A stretch of 38,789 nt of DNA from an uncultured bacterium (GCA_949292215.1 CASEYW010000166.1:1-38789); one strand, 5' to 3'. Positions 8,488 through 17,862 are shown, counted from the first letter of the stretch. Translations and numbers: made by a program. Notes: generated by a model not told the origin, from the letters alone.

Positions 8488-9399
8488 ATGAAAAAACTTA
8501 CGGCATTTGTGATTCTCGCCGCATTGTCGCTCTCTCTTGTCACCGTTCAGGCTCAGGGCAGACGCGGTCATTTCCGCGGAGATTCTCCGCAGAGCCGGCA
8601 AACCTCCGCCGCAACGATGGAACAATGGGCCGCGGTTCAGGCACAGCTGAAAAAGGAATTTCCGAAACAATACGGGGAAATTGAAGAACTGCAAAAGACC
8701 AACATCTTCGCTGCATTTGAAAAACTCCGCGAACTGGCGAAAACTGCCGATATTCAGACCCCTTCCCAATTCTCCGGACGCGGACCCGACAGCGGATGGC
8801 GTGGCGGACGTGAACGCGGCGGACGTGAAGGACGCGGCGGAGAACGCGGATGGCGCGGTGGAAATCGTGGAAACTCCAGAAGTGCTGTCGAAGCTAAACT
8901 CAAAACAGACTTTGCCTCCGAATACGCGGAAGTCACAAAACTTCGCATCGAAGCGGAAAATAAACTCGAAGCACTCGCCAAAAAAGCAAAAGTCACCCTG
9001 CCGACGGACTGGAACTCCTATCAGTTGAAACTCGAAGCGCTCCGTCTCAGCGGAAAATACAAAGCTGAATTCGAGAAAATCGACGATCTCATGAAAAAAG
9101 GGGACTTCAGGACCGCATTTATGGAAACCAGCCAGATCGCTAAAAAAGAGGGCATCGAATCGCCATCCTTTGGTCCCCGCGGCGGACGCGAAGGATGGAA
9201 CCGTGAAGGACGTGGAGGCCCCGGCGAACATGCCCGCGGCGGACGCGAAAACCCCCTTCAGAAACTCCGCGAAGTCCGGAAAAAATATCCGGAGGAAGTG
9301 AAAAAACTCGAAGCAATCCGCAGAGACGATCCCCGCGCTTACCGCGATGGGCTCCGCAAACTCATCGAACGATACGATTCCGAACAGAAAAAGCCGTAA
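8488..9399 (+). CDS. Secreted RGG-rich helical-repeat protein, unknown function
   Basis: A 303-residue exported protein with a typical Sec signal peptide (about 1-22, cleavage after VQA). I see four diverged copies of a helical unit of about 35 residues (about 56-91, 139-172, 190-225, 264-298), each starting with a K/R-x-F/Y-acidic helix and most ending near a TP/SP/LP. Two linkers (98-131 and 229-254) are made almost only of R, G and E with RGG/GGR repeats. No Cys, no catalytic motif, no known domain. AAGGAG precedes the ATG. It lies 36 bases ahead of the first T2SS gene on the same strand and may be co-transcribed. A role as a periplasmic or secreted accessory or substrate of the T2SS is a guess from position only. 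Confidence 0.8.
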   Translation: MKKLTAFVILAALSLSLVTVQAQGRRGHFRGDSPQSRQTSAATMEQWAAVQAQLKKEFPKQYGEIEELQKTNIFAAFEKLRELAKTADIQTPSQFSGRGPDSGWRGGRERGGREGRGGERGWRGGNRGNSRSAVEAKLKTDFASEYAEVTKLRIEAENKLEALAKKAKVTLPTDWNSYQLKLEALRLSGKYKAEFEKIDDLMKKGDFRTAFMETSQIAKKEGIESPSFGPRGGREGWNREGRGGPGEHARGGRENPLQKLREVRKKYPEEVKKLEAIRRDDPRAYRDGLRKLIERYDSEQKKP

Positions 9400-9435
9400 T
9401 CCCGCAGGATCACGCGAAACAGAAAGTCGTACCCC

Positions 9436-10662
9436 ATGAGATTTTCCCGAATGAAAGAATTTTGCATCCTGTTCCTCTCCGGGGAACAGGTGCAGGTTTG
9501 CTGTTTCCGGAAAAATACGGGACGCTTCCGTTTGAAGGAACACGCCTCCTGCCCTCTGAATCAGACGGATCCCGCGGAAACCTGCCGCAAACTCCTCCAT
9601 CAGACAGGATACAGCAAGGATACCCCCCTGATCGTTTCCTGTGCCATGAAGGACGGGGTCTTTTTCCGGTGCAGCAGCGTCAGACTGGCAGCCGACGCCA
9701 TGCGGAACGCGCTTGAATTTGAACTGCCGCGCCGCCTCCTTCACGAACCGGAAGACTGTGTTATCCAATTTCTCCCGCTTTCCGGCGAAAGCAGTGAAGG
9801 CGTTCCGGTCAATGTATATGCCTTCCCGGGGACTTCAATGCCCCGGCTCGCAGCCGTAATAACTCAAAGCATCCGCAAAGCCGATTTCTATCTCTACCCT
9901 CTGATCGCTCTTCAGGAAAAGGATGGTCCGATCTATCTGCCCGAACTGGAACAGGATTTCTATTTCGACCAGGCGGAATGGCGTCCCATCAGAAACCTCA
10001 ACGGCGATGCGTGGCTTATCCCATGGGAAGCCGAATTCAAAAAGCTCTTTCAGCTGCCCGGCGGCGACTTCCGGATCAAAGAATATCTTGCCTGTCTGCT
10101 GCTCGCCCGGCTTGTTGCCTCCGCTGAATTTCATGAGAAGCAGGGAGGACTCAACATTCTTCCGAAACAGCTCCGCCCGAGCCGCCTGCGCAACCAGATC
10201 TCGCTCATGATTCTCCTGATTTTTCTATTGCTGCTGAACTTTTTCTGGGGAATTCTGGGGAATCTTTCGCAGAACTACCGGGAGTACACCAGACTCAATG
10301 CGGAACGCGGACGACTCGCCTCTCAGGTACGAACCACGGCGCTCAAACTCAAAGCCGCCGAAAAAGAAAACCGTGAACTCAACCGGGTCGTCAACCAGAC
10401 GGCGGGAGAACATGATGTTGTTGGAAAACTCGCGGGATTCTCAGCTCTTCTTCCTTCAAACGTCATGGTCATGAGCATCCGCTGGACGGAGGGAGCCGTC
10501 GATATCACCATGCGCAGTGAAGCGCAGAACCTGAATCTTCCGGTTCTTCTCAAGCCGTTGAAACACTGGAAAGTCTCTCAGCTGCAGCAGCGGCGGCGCG
10601 GCAATGAAACAGCCAGCATGATCACAATGAAACTGATTCCTTCCGAGGAGGCCGTAAAATGA
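9436..10662 (+). CDS. gspL: T2SS inner-membrane protein GspL (PilM-PilN-like fusion)
   Basis: A 408-residue bitopic protein. The cytoplasmic N-terminal part (1-240) looks like the actin-like PilM/GspL domain (for example NALEFELPRRL at 91-101), followed by GGLNILPKQLRP (237-248), the stretch that usually precedes the membrane segment in GspL/PilN. The hydrophobic segment is at about 255-275, then a coiled coil (about 278-330) and a small ferredoxin-like periplasmic domain. GspL links the GspE ATPase to the periplasmic platform through GspM and GspC. Assignment rests on architecture and context, as GspL proteins are poorly conserved. It overlaps gspM by ATGA. Confidence 0.8.
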   Translation: MRFSRMKEFCILFLSGEQVQVCCFRKNTGRFRLKEHASCPLNQTDPAETCRKLLHQTGYSKDTPLIVSCAMKDGVFFRCSSVRLAADAMRNALEFELPRRLLHEPEDCVIQFLPLSGESSEGVPVNVYAFPGTSMPRLAAVITQSIRKADFYLYPLIALQEKDGPIYLPELEQDFYFDQAEWRPIRNLNGDAWLIPWEAEFKKLFQLPGGDFRIKEYLACLLLARLVASAEFHEKQGGLNILPKQLRPSRLRNQISLMILLIFLLLLNFFWGILGNLSQNYREYTRLNAERGRLASQVRTTALKLKAAEKENRELNRVVNQTAGEHDVVGKLAGFSALLPSNVMVMSIRWTEGAVDITMRSEAQNLNLPVLLKPLKHWKVSQLQQRRRGNETASMITMKLIPSEEAVK

Positions 10663-11336
10663 AACAGGAGTTCAAAGCCTTCCTGAAAACGTCCAAAGGA
10701 AAACTTCTCGTCTCCTGCGGTGCCCTTCTCCTGAGCTGGATCTTTCTGCTGATCCAGTTCAGCGGAAATCTCTCCGCATGGCTCCCGAATGAATCCAGAA
10801 AAGCGGCAATGAACAAGGATATCCGCAAATACAAGGCGGAACGGCAGGTCCAGGAAGCAAAACTCAAAGAGATAGATGCGCTTCGCAAACGGTACAAGGA
10901 GAACATTGCGAACTGCTGGCAGGTCCGACGCGACGGAGATCCCGCCGTTCTCCTGCGCCAGAAAGTCGAAACAGCAGCAAAGGAAGTGGAACTTTCGCTG
11001 GAAAACATCGGCTCCGTCCGGACGTCGAATATCAATAACGATCTCTATTTTGCGGAAATGGATGTCTCCACCTCCGCCTCGTTTGAAAGTGTCATCCGCT
11101 TTCTCGGAAAGATCCGCGATCTGAAACCGGCGGTCAGCTGGAGGCGAATCACCATGAATCTTGCGTTTCAGCGTTTCCGGCAGAACACGTCGACCACGGT
11201 CAGAACCACCAATCTGGCAACGCCCTCCTCCACCTCCACGGAGACCAGACTTATGCTCAACGGAACGCTCCGGATCATCGTTTATGATCCGCAGGAATCC
11301 ACCGATTCCAAAAACGGGAAAGGAGGTTCCCTTTGA
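10659..11336 (+). CDS. gspM: T2SS GspM/PilO-like assembly-platform protein
   Basis: A 225-residue bitopic inner-membrane protein with a short cytoplasmic N-terminus, one membrane segment (about 16-34), a coiled coil (about 45-85) and a periplasmic domain of the GspM/PilO ferredoxin-like type (about 100-215) with a Ser/Thr-rich loop (about 175-200). The family is recognised mainly from size, topology and its position directly after gspL, so sequence-level support is modest. Its start overlaps gspL by 4 bases and its stop overlaps the TTG of the GspC-like gene by 4 bases (TTGA); AGGAGG for the next gene lies within its last codons. Confidence 0.72.
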   Translation: MKQEFKAFLKTSKGKLLVSCGALLLSWIFLLIQFSGNLSAWLPNESRKAAMNKDIRKYKAERQVQEAKLKEIDALRKRYKENIANCWQVRRDGDPAVLLRQKVETAAKEVELSLENIGSVRTSNINNDLYFAEMDVSTSASFESVIRFLGKIRDLKPAVSWRRITMNLAFQRFRQNTSTTVRTTNLATPSSTSTETRLMLNGTLRIIVYDPQESTDSKNGKGGSL

Positions 11337-12220
11337 AATCCCTTCTGATTACAATCAATATCATTCTTGCGGCACTGGTTGTCTGGAGCGCGGCAAAACA
11401 GTTCGGGGCGATCACCGGCGGGCCTAAAGTCGAATACTCCGTCAAAAAACCGACACAGAAAAAACCGCAGCCTCCCGCAAAGCCGCAGCAGAAGGAACAG
11501 GGACAGACAACCATCAAAGACCCGATTGCTTCCCTGATTGAAGAAAACATCTTCAACCAGGACCGCTGTCCGAATGCCAATGTCCCGGGCGGACGCAACG
11601 CCAGAGTGGAACTCTCGCTCGTCGGCACCTTCTCCGCCGGCAGCTGCGTGGGAGCGATTATCCTCCAGAAGACCTCTGCGAACAACCGGAATCAATGGAA
11701 CTTCATGGGAGGATTTCCCGGAGGACCTCCCGGCCCCGGCGGACCGGGGCGCCAGATGGGAATCGTCAACCAGGGAGGAAACAATCGGAACGGACCGCGC
11801 GGCAGAAGAACTCCCGGCGGAAGAAATATGGGCGGAAACATCCGAACCGCTCAGGGAATCACAAACCGGAACACACAGACCCCCGTCGTCTACAAACAGT
11901 ATGTCCGGCTCGGAGAAACCCTCAGCAACGGATACACGCTCACGGAGGTCAATTATAATAAGGTGACTCTCAAACGGGGAAGCGACAAACTTGAACTCGA
12001 ACTGCTCGACGCTTCCCAGAACGCTCCGCAGACCGCCAAAAACCAGAACCGCCGCACCAGCCGCGGAAATCAGTTCATGCAGATCATGCAGAATATGCAG
12101 AGAATGCAATTTATGCAGAATATGCAGATGATGCGGATGATGCGCGACAACAACCGCCAGAGAAATGCTCCTCCGCCCACACCGCCCAATTCGCGCGGAA
12201 CAACAAGGGCACGCAGATGA
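11333..12220 (+). CDS. gspC: T2SS GspC-like protein with Gly/Arg/Asn insertion and Met/Gln-rich tail
   Basis: A 295-residue bitopic protein: membrane segment 4-20, Pro/Lys/Gln-rich linker (about 35-60), then a GspC homology-region-like domain that contacts the secretin N0 domain. The domain is seen in two halves, RVELSLVGTF (91-100) and VRLGETLSNG...KVTLKRGSDKLELEL (191-224), split by a Gly/Pro/Asn/Arg-rich insertion (about 125-182). The C-terminus carries ten Met among about 23 residues (248-270, MQ-rich) and a basic end. No PDZ domain is present. The start is TTG 11333 with a perfect AGGAGG (11321-11326) six bases before it. Both low-complexity parts are unusual for GspC. Confidence 0.72.
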   Translation: MKSLLITINIILAALVVWSAAKQFGAITGGPKVEYSVKKPTQKKPQPPAKPQQKEQGQTTIKDPIASLIEENIFNQDRCPNANVPGGRNARVELSLVGTFSAGSCVGAIILQKTSANNRNQWNFMGGFPGGPPGPGGPGRQMGIVNQGGNNRNGPRGRRTPGGRNMGGNIRTAQGITNRNTQTPVVYKQYVRLGETLSNGYTLTEVNYNKVTLKRGSDKLELELLDASQNAPQTAKNQNRRTSRGNQFMQIMQNMQRMQFMQNMQMMRMMRDNNRQRNAPPPTPPNSRGTTRARR

Positions 12221-12267
12221 CGCAAACAAACAACTATCATAAGGAATCATAAAACAGGAATCAGCAA

Positions 12268-14628
12268 ATGAAACTCGGTAAGCTCAACAGTTCGTTCAGG
12301 AAAATGCTTCGGCTCGCGCTTTTTCTCTTTGTTGCCTCCATGCTCGGCTCCTGCGCATCCTCGAAGCCGGAGGAGAAAAAAGAGGAAAAACCGGAAGACC
12401 TGTTTGCATTCCTCCACAAGGAAAAGGAAATCGTTCCGAAACAACCCAACGCGGAGGAAACCGCGGAACAGGAACTCGTCAAAACCGATGCAAAGGAAAA
12501 CGATTCCAAAATTCAGGAAAAAATCAAACGGATGCCGACAAAGGCCATCCAGCCGCCGGAAGAAAAAAAGAAGGCTCCGCTTCATTTCTATGACGACTTC
12601 ATCATTCTCAACGGCGATGAGGAACTGGATGTCAAACTGGTCTTCAACAGTGCTCCGCTTCTCGACGTGATCCCCTTCTTTGCCGATACCCTCGGGTTCA
12701 ACTTTCTGGCGGACAGCGATCTCAAGGGAGTGGTCACACTGAACATCGATCAGAAAATGACCCGTCGGGAACTCTGGAATACCTTTGACCGCATGCTGAA
12801 TCTTTCCGGCGCAGGCGTCACGGTCGACGGAACCCTGCTCCGCATAGTTGCTCTTTCCAAACTTGCGCGGCAGTCCGACTCCCGTCTGGCGCGCGACGGC
12901 TCCGGCGAAATCTTCTACTATCCCCTGAAAAACACCACCGCAAAAGACGTCATGAATCAGATCAAGCCCTTCCTCGGCAAGGACAGCATCTGCGTGGAAC
13001 TCACCCGTCCAAATGCGGTCATGGTCGCCGACGACCGCGCCAATATGCCGAAAATCAAACAGCTCCTCGAAATCATCGACCGGAGCGGGAAAAACAGCTG
13101 GAAACGGAAAGTCATCAAATGCGGGAACATCCTTCCCAGCAAACTGACCGAAGAACTCAAAACCGTTCTTCCGGTCCTCGGATTCAACGTCCTCCAGACC
13201 ACAGACAAGACCGAACAGCCCGGCTCCATCCAGCTCACCGGTCTTGACCGGCTGCAGCTCATCGTCGTCTCAGCCGCAACCGACGAAGCCATTCGGGAGA
13301 TCGAACAGTGGGTTGATCTCCTCGACAGCTCCGATTCCCTCGATCAGGAACGCATCTTCGTCTACAAGGTCCGCCACACCAAGGCGGCTCAGCTTGCACA
13401 GGCGCTCTCTGTTCTTTATGACACTCAGGGAGCAAGCCTTACCATCGACACCACCACAGGCAACACCCGGACCGATACCATCACCTCCACCGTAAACAAC
13501 AACCGGAACAGGACAACCGCTCAGAACCGCAACAATCCGACCGCGGCGATCAACAACGTCGAAAACACACTGACAGACAAAAATTCCAATGTTTTCAACA
13601 CTCCGGTGCGCGTCTTTGCTGACGGCGTTCTCAACCGTCTGGTTGTCCGCACAACTCCGCGAACCTACGCATCCATCAAGGCCCTGCTGAACCGTCTTGA
13701 CGTGGTCCCCGCTCAAGTTCTGCTTCAGGTTCTCGTTGTGGAAGTCTCGCTCACGGAAAGCACGCAGTTCGGACTCGAACTCTCCGGCCAGACCAAAATC
13801 GGCGGAAACAACTCCCTCATCGGCACGAACTACTCGGACCTGACCACCCCCTCCACCACCACAACAACCGACACTCTCGGCAATGTCACAAAAAACGTCA
13901 GCAGACAGGACGGCTTCACTTATTTTCTTTCCGATCCGGACAACCCGGACAACAAATTCGCCTACATCCGCGCACTCGCCGGAAACGGCAACATCAAAGT
14001 GGTATCCAGTCCCCAGCTTCTGGTGTCAAGCCATACGGAAGCCACCATCAACGTCGGAAGCGATGTCTCGGTCCGTACGCAGTCGCTGGTCAATTCCAAT
14101 TCCGGCGACGGCAACATCACTTATAACTTCGAATACAAAACGACCGGCATCATCCTCACCGTGACACCGGAAATCACAAGCAATGACCTGATCTCCCTGG
14201 ATGTCAAGCAGGAACTCTCCAGCGTCGACTACTCCGTCGTCACCTCGGAAAATCCGAACCCGAACATCGACCAGCGTGTCGTAGAAACCTCCATGACCAT
14301 TGCTCATGGAAAAACCATGGTTCTCGGGGGACTGATTCAGGAAAAGAAAAATGATTCCCTCAGTTCCATCCCGATCATCAACCAGATCCCGGTTCTGAAC
14401 CGTCTGCTCGGATCAACCGACGCCTCCGTCTCCCGCACAGAAATCCTTGTACTCGTCACCGGGTACATCGTCAATGAGCGCAACAAGGTTGAGGAACTCA
14501 TCGCCCGCTACAACGATGCTCTCCGCGCCCTCAACGACTTCGATGAGAACATCAAAACCAAAAAGAACAGTCCGCAGCAGCGCAAACCGCACGTCCTGAC
14601 GGACAAGGAGTTCTGGAATGCCCTCTGA
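12268..14628 (+). CDS. gspD: T2SS secretin GspD with lipoprotein signal
   Basis: A 786-residue outer-membrane secretin. It starts with a lipoprotein signal peptide: lipobox LGSC ending at C29, followed by A-S-S, which favours outer-membrane sorting. A charged linker (32-105) precedes N0 (about 120-195), N1 (215-272), N2 (280-352), N3 (362-480, with an Asn/Thr-rich insertion about 390-435) and the secretin domain (480-745), including LQVLVVEV (486-493) and the VLGGLIQEKK beta-lip end motif. GspD forms the pore for folded exoproteins. No S-domain or pilotin gene is visible, so lipidation may let it target itself. It overlaps gspE by 11 bases. Confidence 0.93.
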   Translation: MKLGKLNSSFRKMLRLALFLFVASMLGSCASSKPEEKKEEKPEDLFAFLHKEKEIVPKQPNAEETAEQELVKTDAKENDSKIQEKIKRMPTKAIQPPEEKKKAPLHFYDDFIILNGDEELDVKLVFNSAPLLDVIPFFADTLGFNFLADSDLKGVVTLNIDQKMTRRELWNTFDRMLNLSGAGVTVDGTLLRIVALSKLARQSDSRLARDGSGEIFYYPLKNTTAKDVMNQIKPFLGKDSICVELTRPNAVMVADDRANMPKIKQLLEIIDRSGKNSWKRKVIKCGNILPSKLTEELKTVLPVLGFNVLQTTDKTEQPGSIQLTGLDRLQLIVVSAATDEAIREIEQWVDLLDSSDSLDQERIFVYKVRHTKAAQLAQALSVLYDTQGASLTIDTTTGNTRTDTITSTVNNNRNRTTAQNRNNPTAAINNVENTLTDKNSNVFNTPVRVFADGVLNRLVVRTTPRTYASIKALLNRLDVVPAQVLLQVLVVEVSLTESTQFGLELSGQTKIGGNNSLIGTNYSDLTTPSTTTTTDTLGNVTKNVSRQDGFTYFLSDPDNPDNKFAYIRALAGNGNIKVVSSPQLLVSSHTEATINVGSDVSVRTQSLVNSNSGDGNITYNFEYKTTGIILTVTPEITSNDLISLDVKQELSSVDYSVVTSENPNPNIDQRVVETSMTIAHGKTMVLGGLIQEKKNDSLSSIPIINQIPVLNRLLGSTDASVSRTEILVLVTGYIVNERNKVEELIARYNDALRALNDFDENIKTKKNSPQQRKPHVLTDKEFWNAL

Positions 14629-16204
14629 CCCGGAACAACTCCCCCCGCTGAATCGTCTTGCCGCACTCTATGCGGCACGCTTCCCCGATGCCGGAACCCC
14701 GTCCCGGGAAACCGACCGTCAGCTTCTTCAGGACAACCGGATCACGGAGCCAGCCCTTGCCGCACTCTATTCGGAAGCATACACCGTTCCCGTTCTCCCG
14801 GAGGACGAAATCCGGCCGCCGGAACCCTATCCGAACGGGTCCATGGACTTCTTCAACGCAAATCTCTGTCTGCCGTACGAGTGGGACGAAGATAAAATCC
14901 TCTTTCTTGCCGCCGATCCCTATGATCTTGACCAGATCAGCTTTCTTGTCAAAAAAACCTGGAATCTGGAAGCGGAATTCCGATTTGTCCGCCGGCCGTT
15001 TCTGGAACGCATGCTCTCCAAAATTGCCAGCCGCGAGGAGGAAAAAGAGGAGGAACTGGTCGATGTTGAAGATGAAAACACCCTCCGCACCATGGCGGGA
15101 GAAGCGAGGATCGTCCGGCTCGTCAACGACATTTTCACACAGGCCATCGAACTTGGTGCCAGCGATATCCACATCGAACCCGGAGAGGAACATGTGGCGG
15201 TACGCTGCCGCGTCGATGGTGTCCTGACTGAAATTCTGAACTGCCCCCTGAACCAGTTTCCCGCGATTGCCTCGCGCATCAAACTGCTCGGAGGACTCAA
15301 TATTGCCGAAAGCCGTCTGCCGCAGGACGGACGAACCAACGTCCAGCTCGGGCGCGCCGTTCTCGATATGCGAATCAGCACAATTCCCATTCTGACCGGA
15401 GAAAGCATCGTGCTCCGTCTGCTGAACCAGGAGGCGATCACATTCGATCTCCAGACCCTCGGCATGTCCGACGAACATCTCAAACAATTCAAGCGCCTGA
15501 TCAACATCCCCCACGGCATGATCCTTGTCGTAGGTCCGACCGGAAGCGGCAAAACCACGACTTTGTACAGCGTCATCAGCCAGCTTAACGACAACCGGAA
15601 GAAAATCATCACGGTCGAAGACCCCGTCGAATACAAGATGCACGGGCTCTGCCAGATGCAGGTCAACCCGAAAATCGGCGTGACCTTTGCAGCCGGCCTC
15701 CGAAGCATCGTCCGACAGGACCCCGACATCATCCTTGTGGGAGAGATCCGCGACCGAGAAACCGCCGACATCGCCATCAACGCAGCTCTCACCGGTCATC
15801 TCGTTCTGAGTACCCTGCATACCAACGATGCTGTCGGCGCCGTCACGCGTCTGATCGACATGGGCGTGGAAAACTTTCTTGTATCCTCCGCTCTCTACGG
15901 GGTGCTCTCCCAGCGCCTCGTCCGCAAAATCTGCCCGGTCTGTCACGGAACGAAGACCGATTCCGCCGGGAACAAATGCCGGAAATGCAACGGAACCGGA
16001 TTCAAAGGACGCTCCGGAATCTTTGAGCTTCTCTTTCTCGACGATGATCTCCGCGCGGCGGTCAACCGCAACGCCGACAGCTCCGAACTGGAGGCAATTG
16101 CCGTCAAACACGGCATGATCACTCTCCAGCAGGATGGACTCGACAAGGTCCGCCAGGGAATCACCACCGAAGAAGAGCTCAGCCGCTCCACAGCGGAACT
16201 CTAA
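14618..16204 (+). CDS. gspE: T2SS assembly ATPase GspE
   Basis: A 528-residue cytoplasmic hexameric ATPase that powers pseudopilus assembly. An N-terminal GspE/MshEN-type region (1-135) joins the core: Walker A GPTGSGKT (306-313), Asp box TVEDPVEY (332-339), Walker B DPDIILVGEIRD (368-379), His box STLHTNDA (398-405). The zinc tetracysteine motif is C439, C442, C454 and C457 with a shortened loop (C-x2-C-x11-C-x2-C) compared with the longer loop of proteobacterial GspE. AAGGAG lies 7 bases before the ATG inside gspD. An 18-base gap precedes gspF. Confidence 0.95.
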   Translation: MPSDPEQLPPLNRLAALYAARFPDAGTPSRETDRQLLQDNRITEPALAALYSEAYTVPVLPEDEIRPPEPYPNGSMDFFNANLCLPYEWDEDKILFLAADPYDLDQISFLVKKTWNLEAEFRFVRRPFLERMLSKIASREEEKEEELVDVEDENTLRTMAGEARIVRLVNDIFTQAIELGASDIHIEPGEEHVAVRCRVDGVLTEILNCPLNQFPAIASRIKLLGGLNIAESRLPQDGRTNVQLGRAVLDMRISTIPILTGESIVLRLLNQEAITFDLQTLGMSDEHLKQFKRLINIPHGMILVVGPTGSGKTTTLYSVISQLNDNRKKIITVEDPVEYKMHGLCQMQVNPKIGVTFAAGLRSIVRQDPDIILVGEIRDRETADIAINAALTGHLVLSTLHTNDAVGAVTRLIDMGVENFLVSSALYGVLSQRLVRKICPVCHGTKTDSAGNKCRKCNGTGFKGRSGIFELLFLDDDLRAAVNRNADSSELEAIAVKHGMITLQQDGLDKVRQGITTEEELSRSTAEL

Positions 16205-16222
16205 CAGAAGGAGTGCCGGACC

Positions 16223-17437
16223 ATGGGACTTTATAAATATCTTGCCGCCGCACAGGGCGAACCGCCGCAGGAGATGCTCATCGAAGCCGACAGCCCCAAA
16301 GAGGCTCTTGACAAGCTCCGCAGCCGTCGTGTGCTCCCGGTCCGCTTCTACGGTGAAGTCTCCGTCGGCGGAGAACGCTTCTCCCTGCGCCGCAGCAAAA
16401 TCAACACCTACGAATTCACCCGCCAGCTTGCACCACTTCTCGACTCTTTCATTCCGCTCGAAAAAGCACTCGGCATCATCGCGGAAAGCACTGAGGAACC
16501 GGAACAGAAAAATTTCGTCAATTCCCTGCGCCAGGGACTCCATGAAGGGAAAAAATTCTCGGAACTGGTCCGCTCCCACGGCGCACTCTTCCCCGGATAC
16601 TACGCAAACCTCATTGAAAGCGGCGAGGAGACAGGATGTCTGCCGGAAGTTGTCGAACAGCTCTACAAGTTCATGGGTGAAAGCAAAGAGCTGAAGGACT
16701 TCATCATTTCCAGCTCCATTTATCCGCTTGCGATCCTGACTGTCACGTTTCTCGTCACGATACTCCTCTTCACCGTCTTTGTCCCCCGCTTTGCCAAAAT
16801 CTTCCAGGACATGGGGCGCGCGATGCCGCCTTCCATGAACTTCCTGCTCGGGATCAGCTCGTTCGCCTCGTGGGCATGGTGGCTGCTGCCGCTGCTGGCC
16901 TTCGCCGGATGGCTCCTGCTCAAACACTTCATCGGGGAGGAAAACCTGAAACTGAAATTCAACAAATTCATGATCTCCCTGCCGCTGCTGGGACCGATCA
17001 TCATCTCTCTGGAAATGTGCAAGTACATCCGGACCCTTTCCATCCTGATTGCAAATCATGTGGAGATCATCCGGACGGTGAAAATCTCAGGCCGGATCAT
17101 CCGCAACCCGATCATCGCCAAAACCTTTGCGGATCTCGGACGCAAACTGAAAGGCGGAGCGAAACTTTCCGCGGCACTCGCAGGCAACCGCTATCTGCCC
17201 TCCGGACTGGTTCCGATGCTCCGCGTGGGCGAGGAATCCGGAACGGTCGGCGAAATGCTTTCCAGAATTGCAACCCATCTTGAAAACGACACCAGACAGA
17301 AGATTCGTCGTCTTCTCAGTCTGTTCGAACCGGCGGTCATCATCTTTCTGGCGCTTGTGGTGCTGGTCGTCGTGGTATCCATTTTCGTGGCTATGATGGA
17401 AATCAACTCAATCAATCAAGGAGGACCCAAAATATGA
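16223..17437 (+). CDS. gspF: T2SS inner-membrane platform protein GspF
   Basis: A 404-residue polytopic protein of the GspF/PilC family: two cytoplasmic helical-bundle domains (about 65-165 and 270-365), membrane segments at about 166-190, 213-235 and 375-397. The conserved E-S-G-E-E segment is seen twice (ESGEETG near 133 and VGEESGTVGEM near 335), as expected for the internal duplication. It anchors the pseudopilus base and transmits GspE motion. It overlaps gspG by 4 bases. Confidence 0.94.
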   Translation: MGLYKYLAAAQGEPPQEMLIEADSPKEALDKLRSRRVLPVRFYGEVSVGGERFSLRRSKINTYEFTRQLAPLLDSFIPLEKALGIIAESTEEPEQKNFVNSLRQGLHEGKKFSELVRSHGALFPGYYANLIESGEETGCLPEVVEQLYKFMGESKELKDFIISSSIYPLAILTVTFLVTILLFTVFVPRFAKIFQDMGRAMPPSMNFLLGISSFASWAWWLLPLLAFAGWLLLKHFIGEENLKLKFNKFMISLPLLGPIIISLEMCKYIRTLSILIANHVEIIRTVKISGRIIRNPIIAKTFADLGRKLKGGAKLSAALAGNRYLPSGLVPMLRVGEESGTVGEMLSRIATHLENDTRQKIRRLLSLFEPAVIIFLALVVLVVVVSIFVAMMEINSINQGGPKI

Positions 17438-17862
17438 AGAGAAGAATGAGAAGAAGAATGAGTTTCACACTCATTGAAGTCGTTGTGGTGATCATCATCC
17501 TGGTGACACTGGCGTCAATCGCGACTCCGCTGTACCTGAACTATGTTAAGAAGGCTAATGTCGGCGCGGCAAAAACCCAGCTCAAACTTCTGGAGGATGC
17601 CATCACAGGCTTCCGCCTGGACGTCGGCAGCTATCCGGACTCCTCGACCGGTCTCCGCGCACTCGTGGAAAATGTCGATCAGAACACAAAGTGGGCGGGA
17701 CCCTATATCAAACCGGCCGTTCCGAAAGATCCCTGGGGCAACGATTATGTCTATGTCTATCCCGGCGAACACGGTGAATTCGATCTCATCTGCTACGGAG
17801 CTGACGGACAACCCGGCGGAGAAGGCGAAAACGCGGATATCACCAACTATCAGCAGGAGTAA
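17434..17862 (+). CDS. gspG: T2SS major pseudopilin GspG
   Basis: A 142-residue major pseudopilin. A basic leader of ten residues ends in Ser, then FTLIEVVVVI with the essential Glu at +5 (E15) and a hydrophobic helix to about residue 32. The C-terminal part has YPDSSTGLRALV, PWGNDYVYVYPG and the calcium-loop region GADGQPGGEGENADI, typical of GspG. The residue at -1 is Ser (S10), not the usual Gly. AAGGAGG lies 9 bases before the ATG, and the start overlaps the gspF stop. The 61-66 bases to the next gene is the largest gap inside the pseudopilin block. Confidence 0.94.
   Translation: MKRRMRRRMSFTLIEVVVVIIILVTLASIATPLYLNYVKKANVGAAKTQLKLLEDAITGFRLDVGSYPDSSTGLRALVENVDQNTKWAGPYIKPAVPKDPWGNDYVYVYPGEHGEFDLICYGADGQPGGEGENADITNYQQE

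Noticed and set aside
14552..17059. Long open frame (835 codons) on the minus strand opposite gspE and gspF
   Set aside because: It is a codon-bias shadow of two well-supported plus-strand genes; its translation has no recognisable domain. Similar shadows at 8407-9768, 20858-22855 and 32192-33214 were dropped for the same reason.
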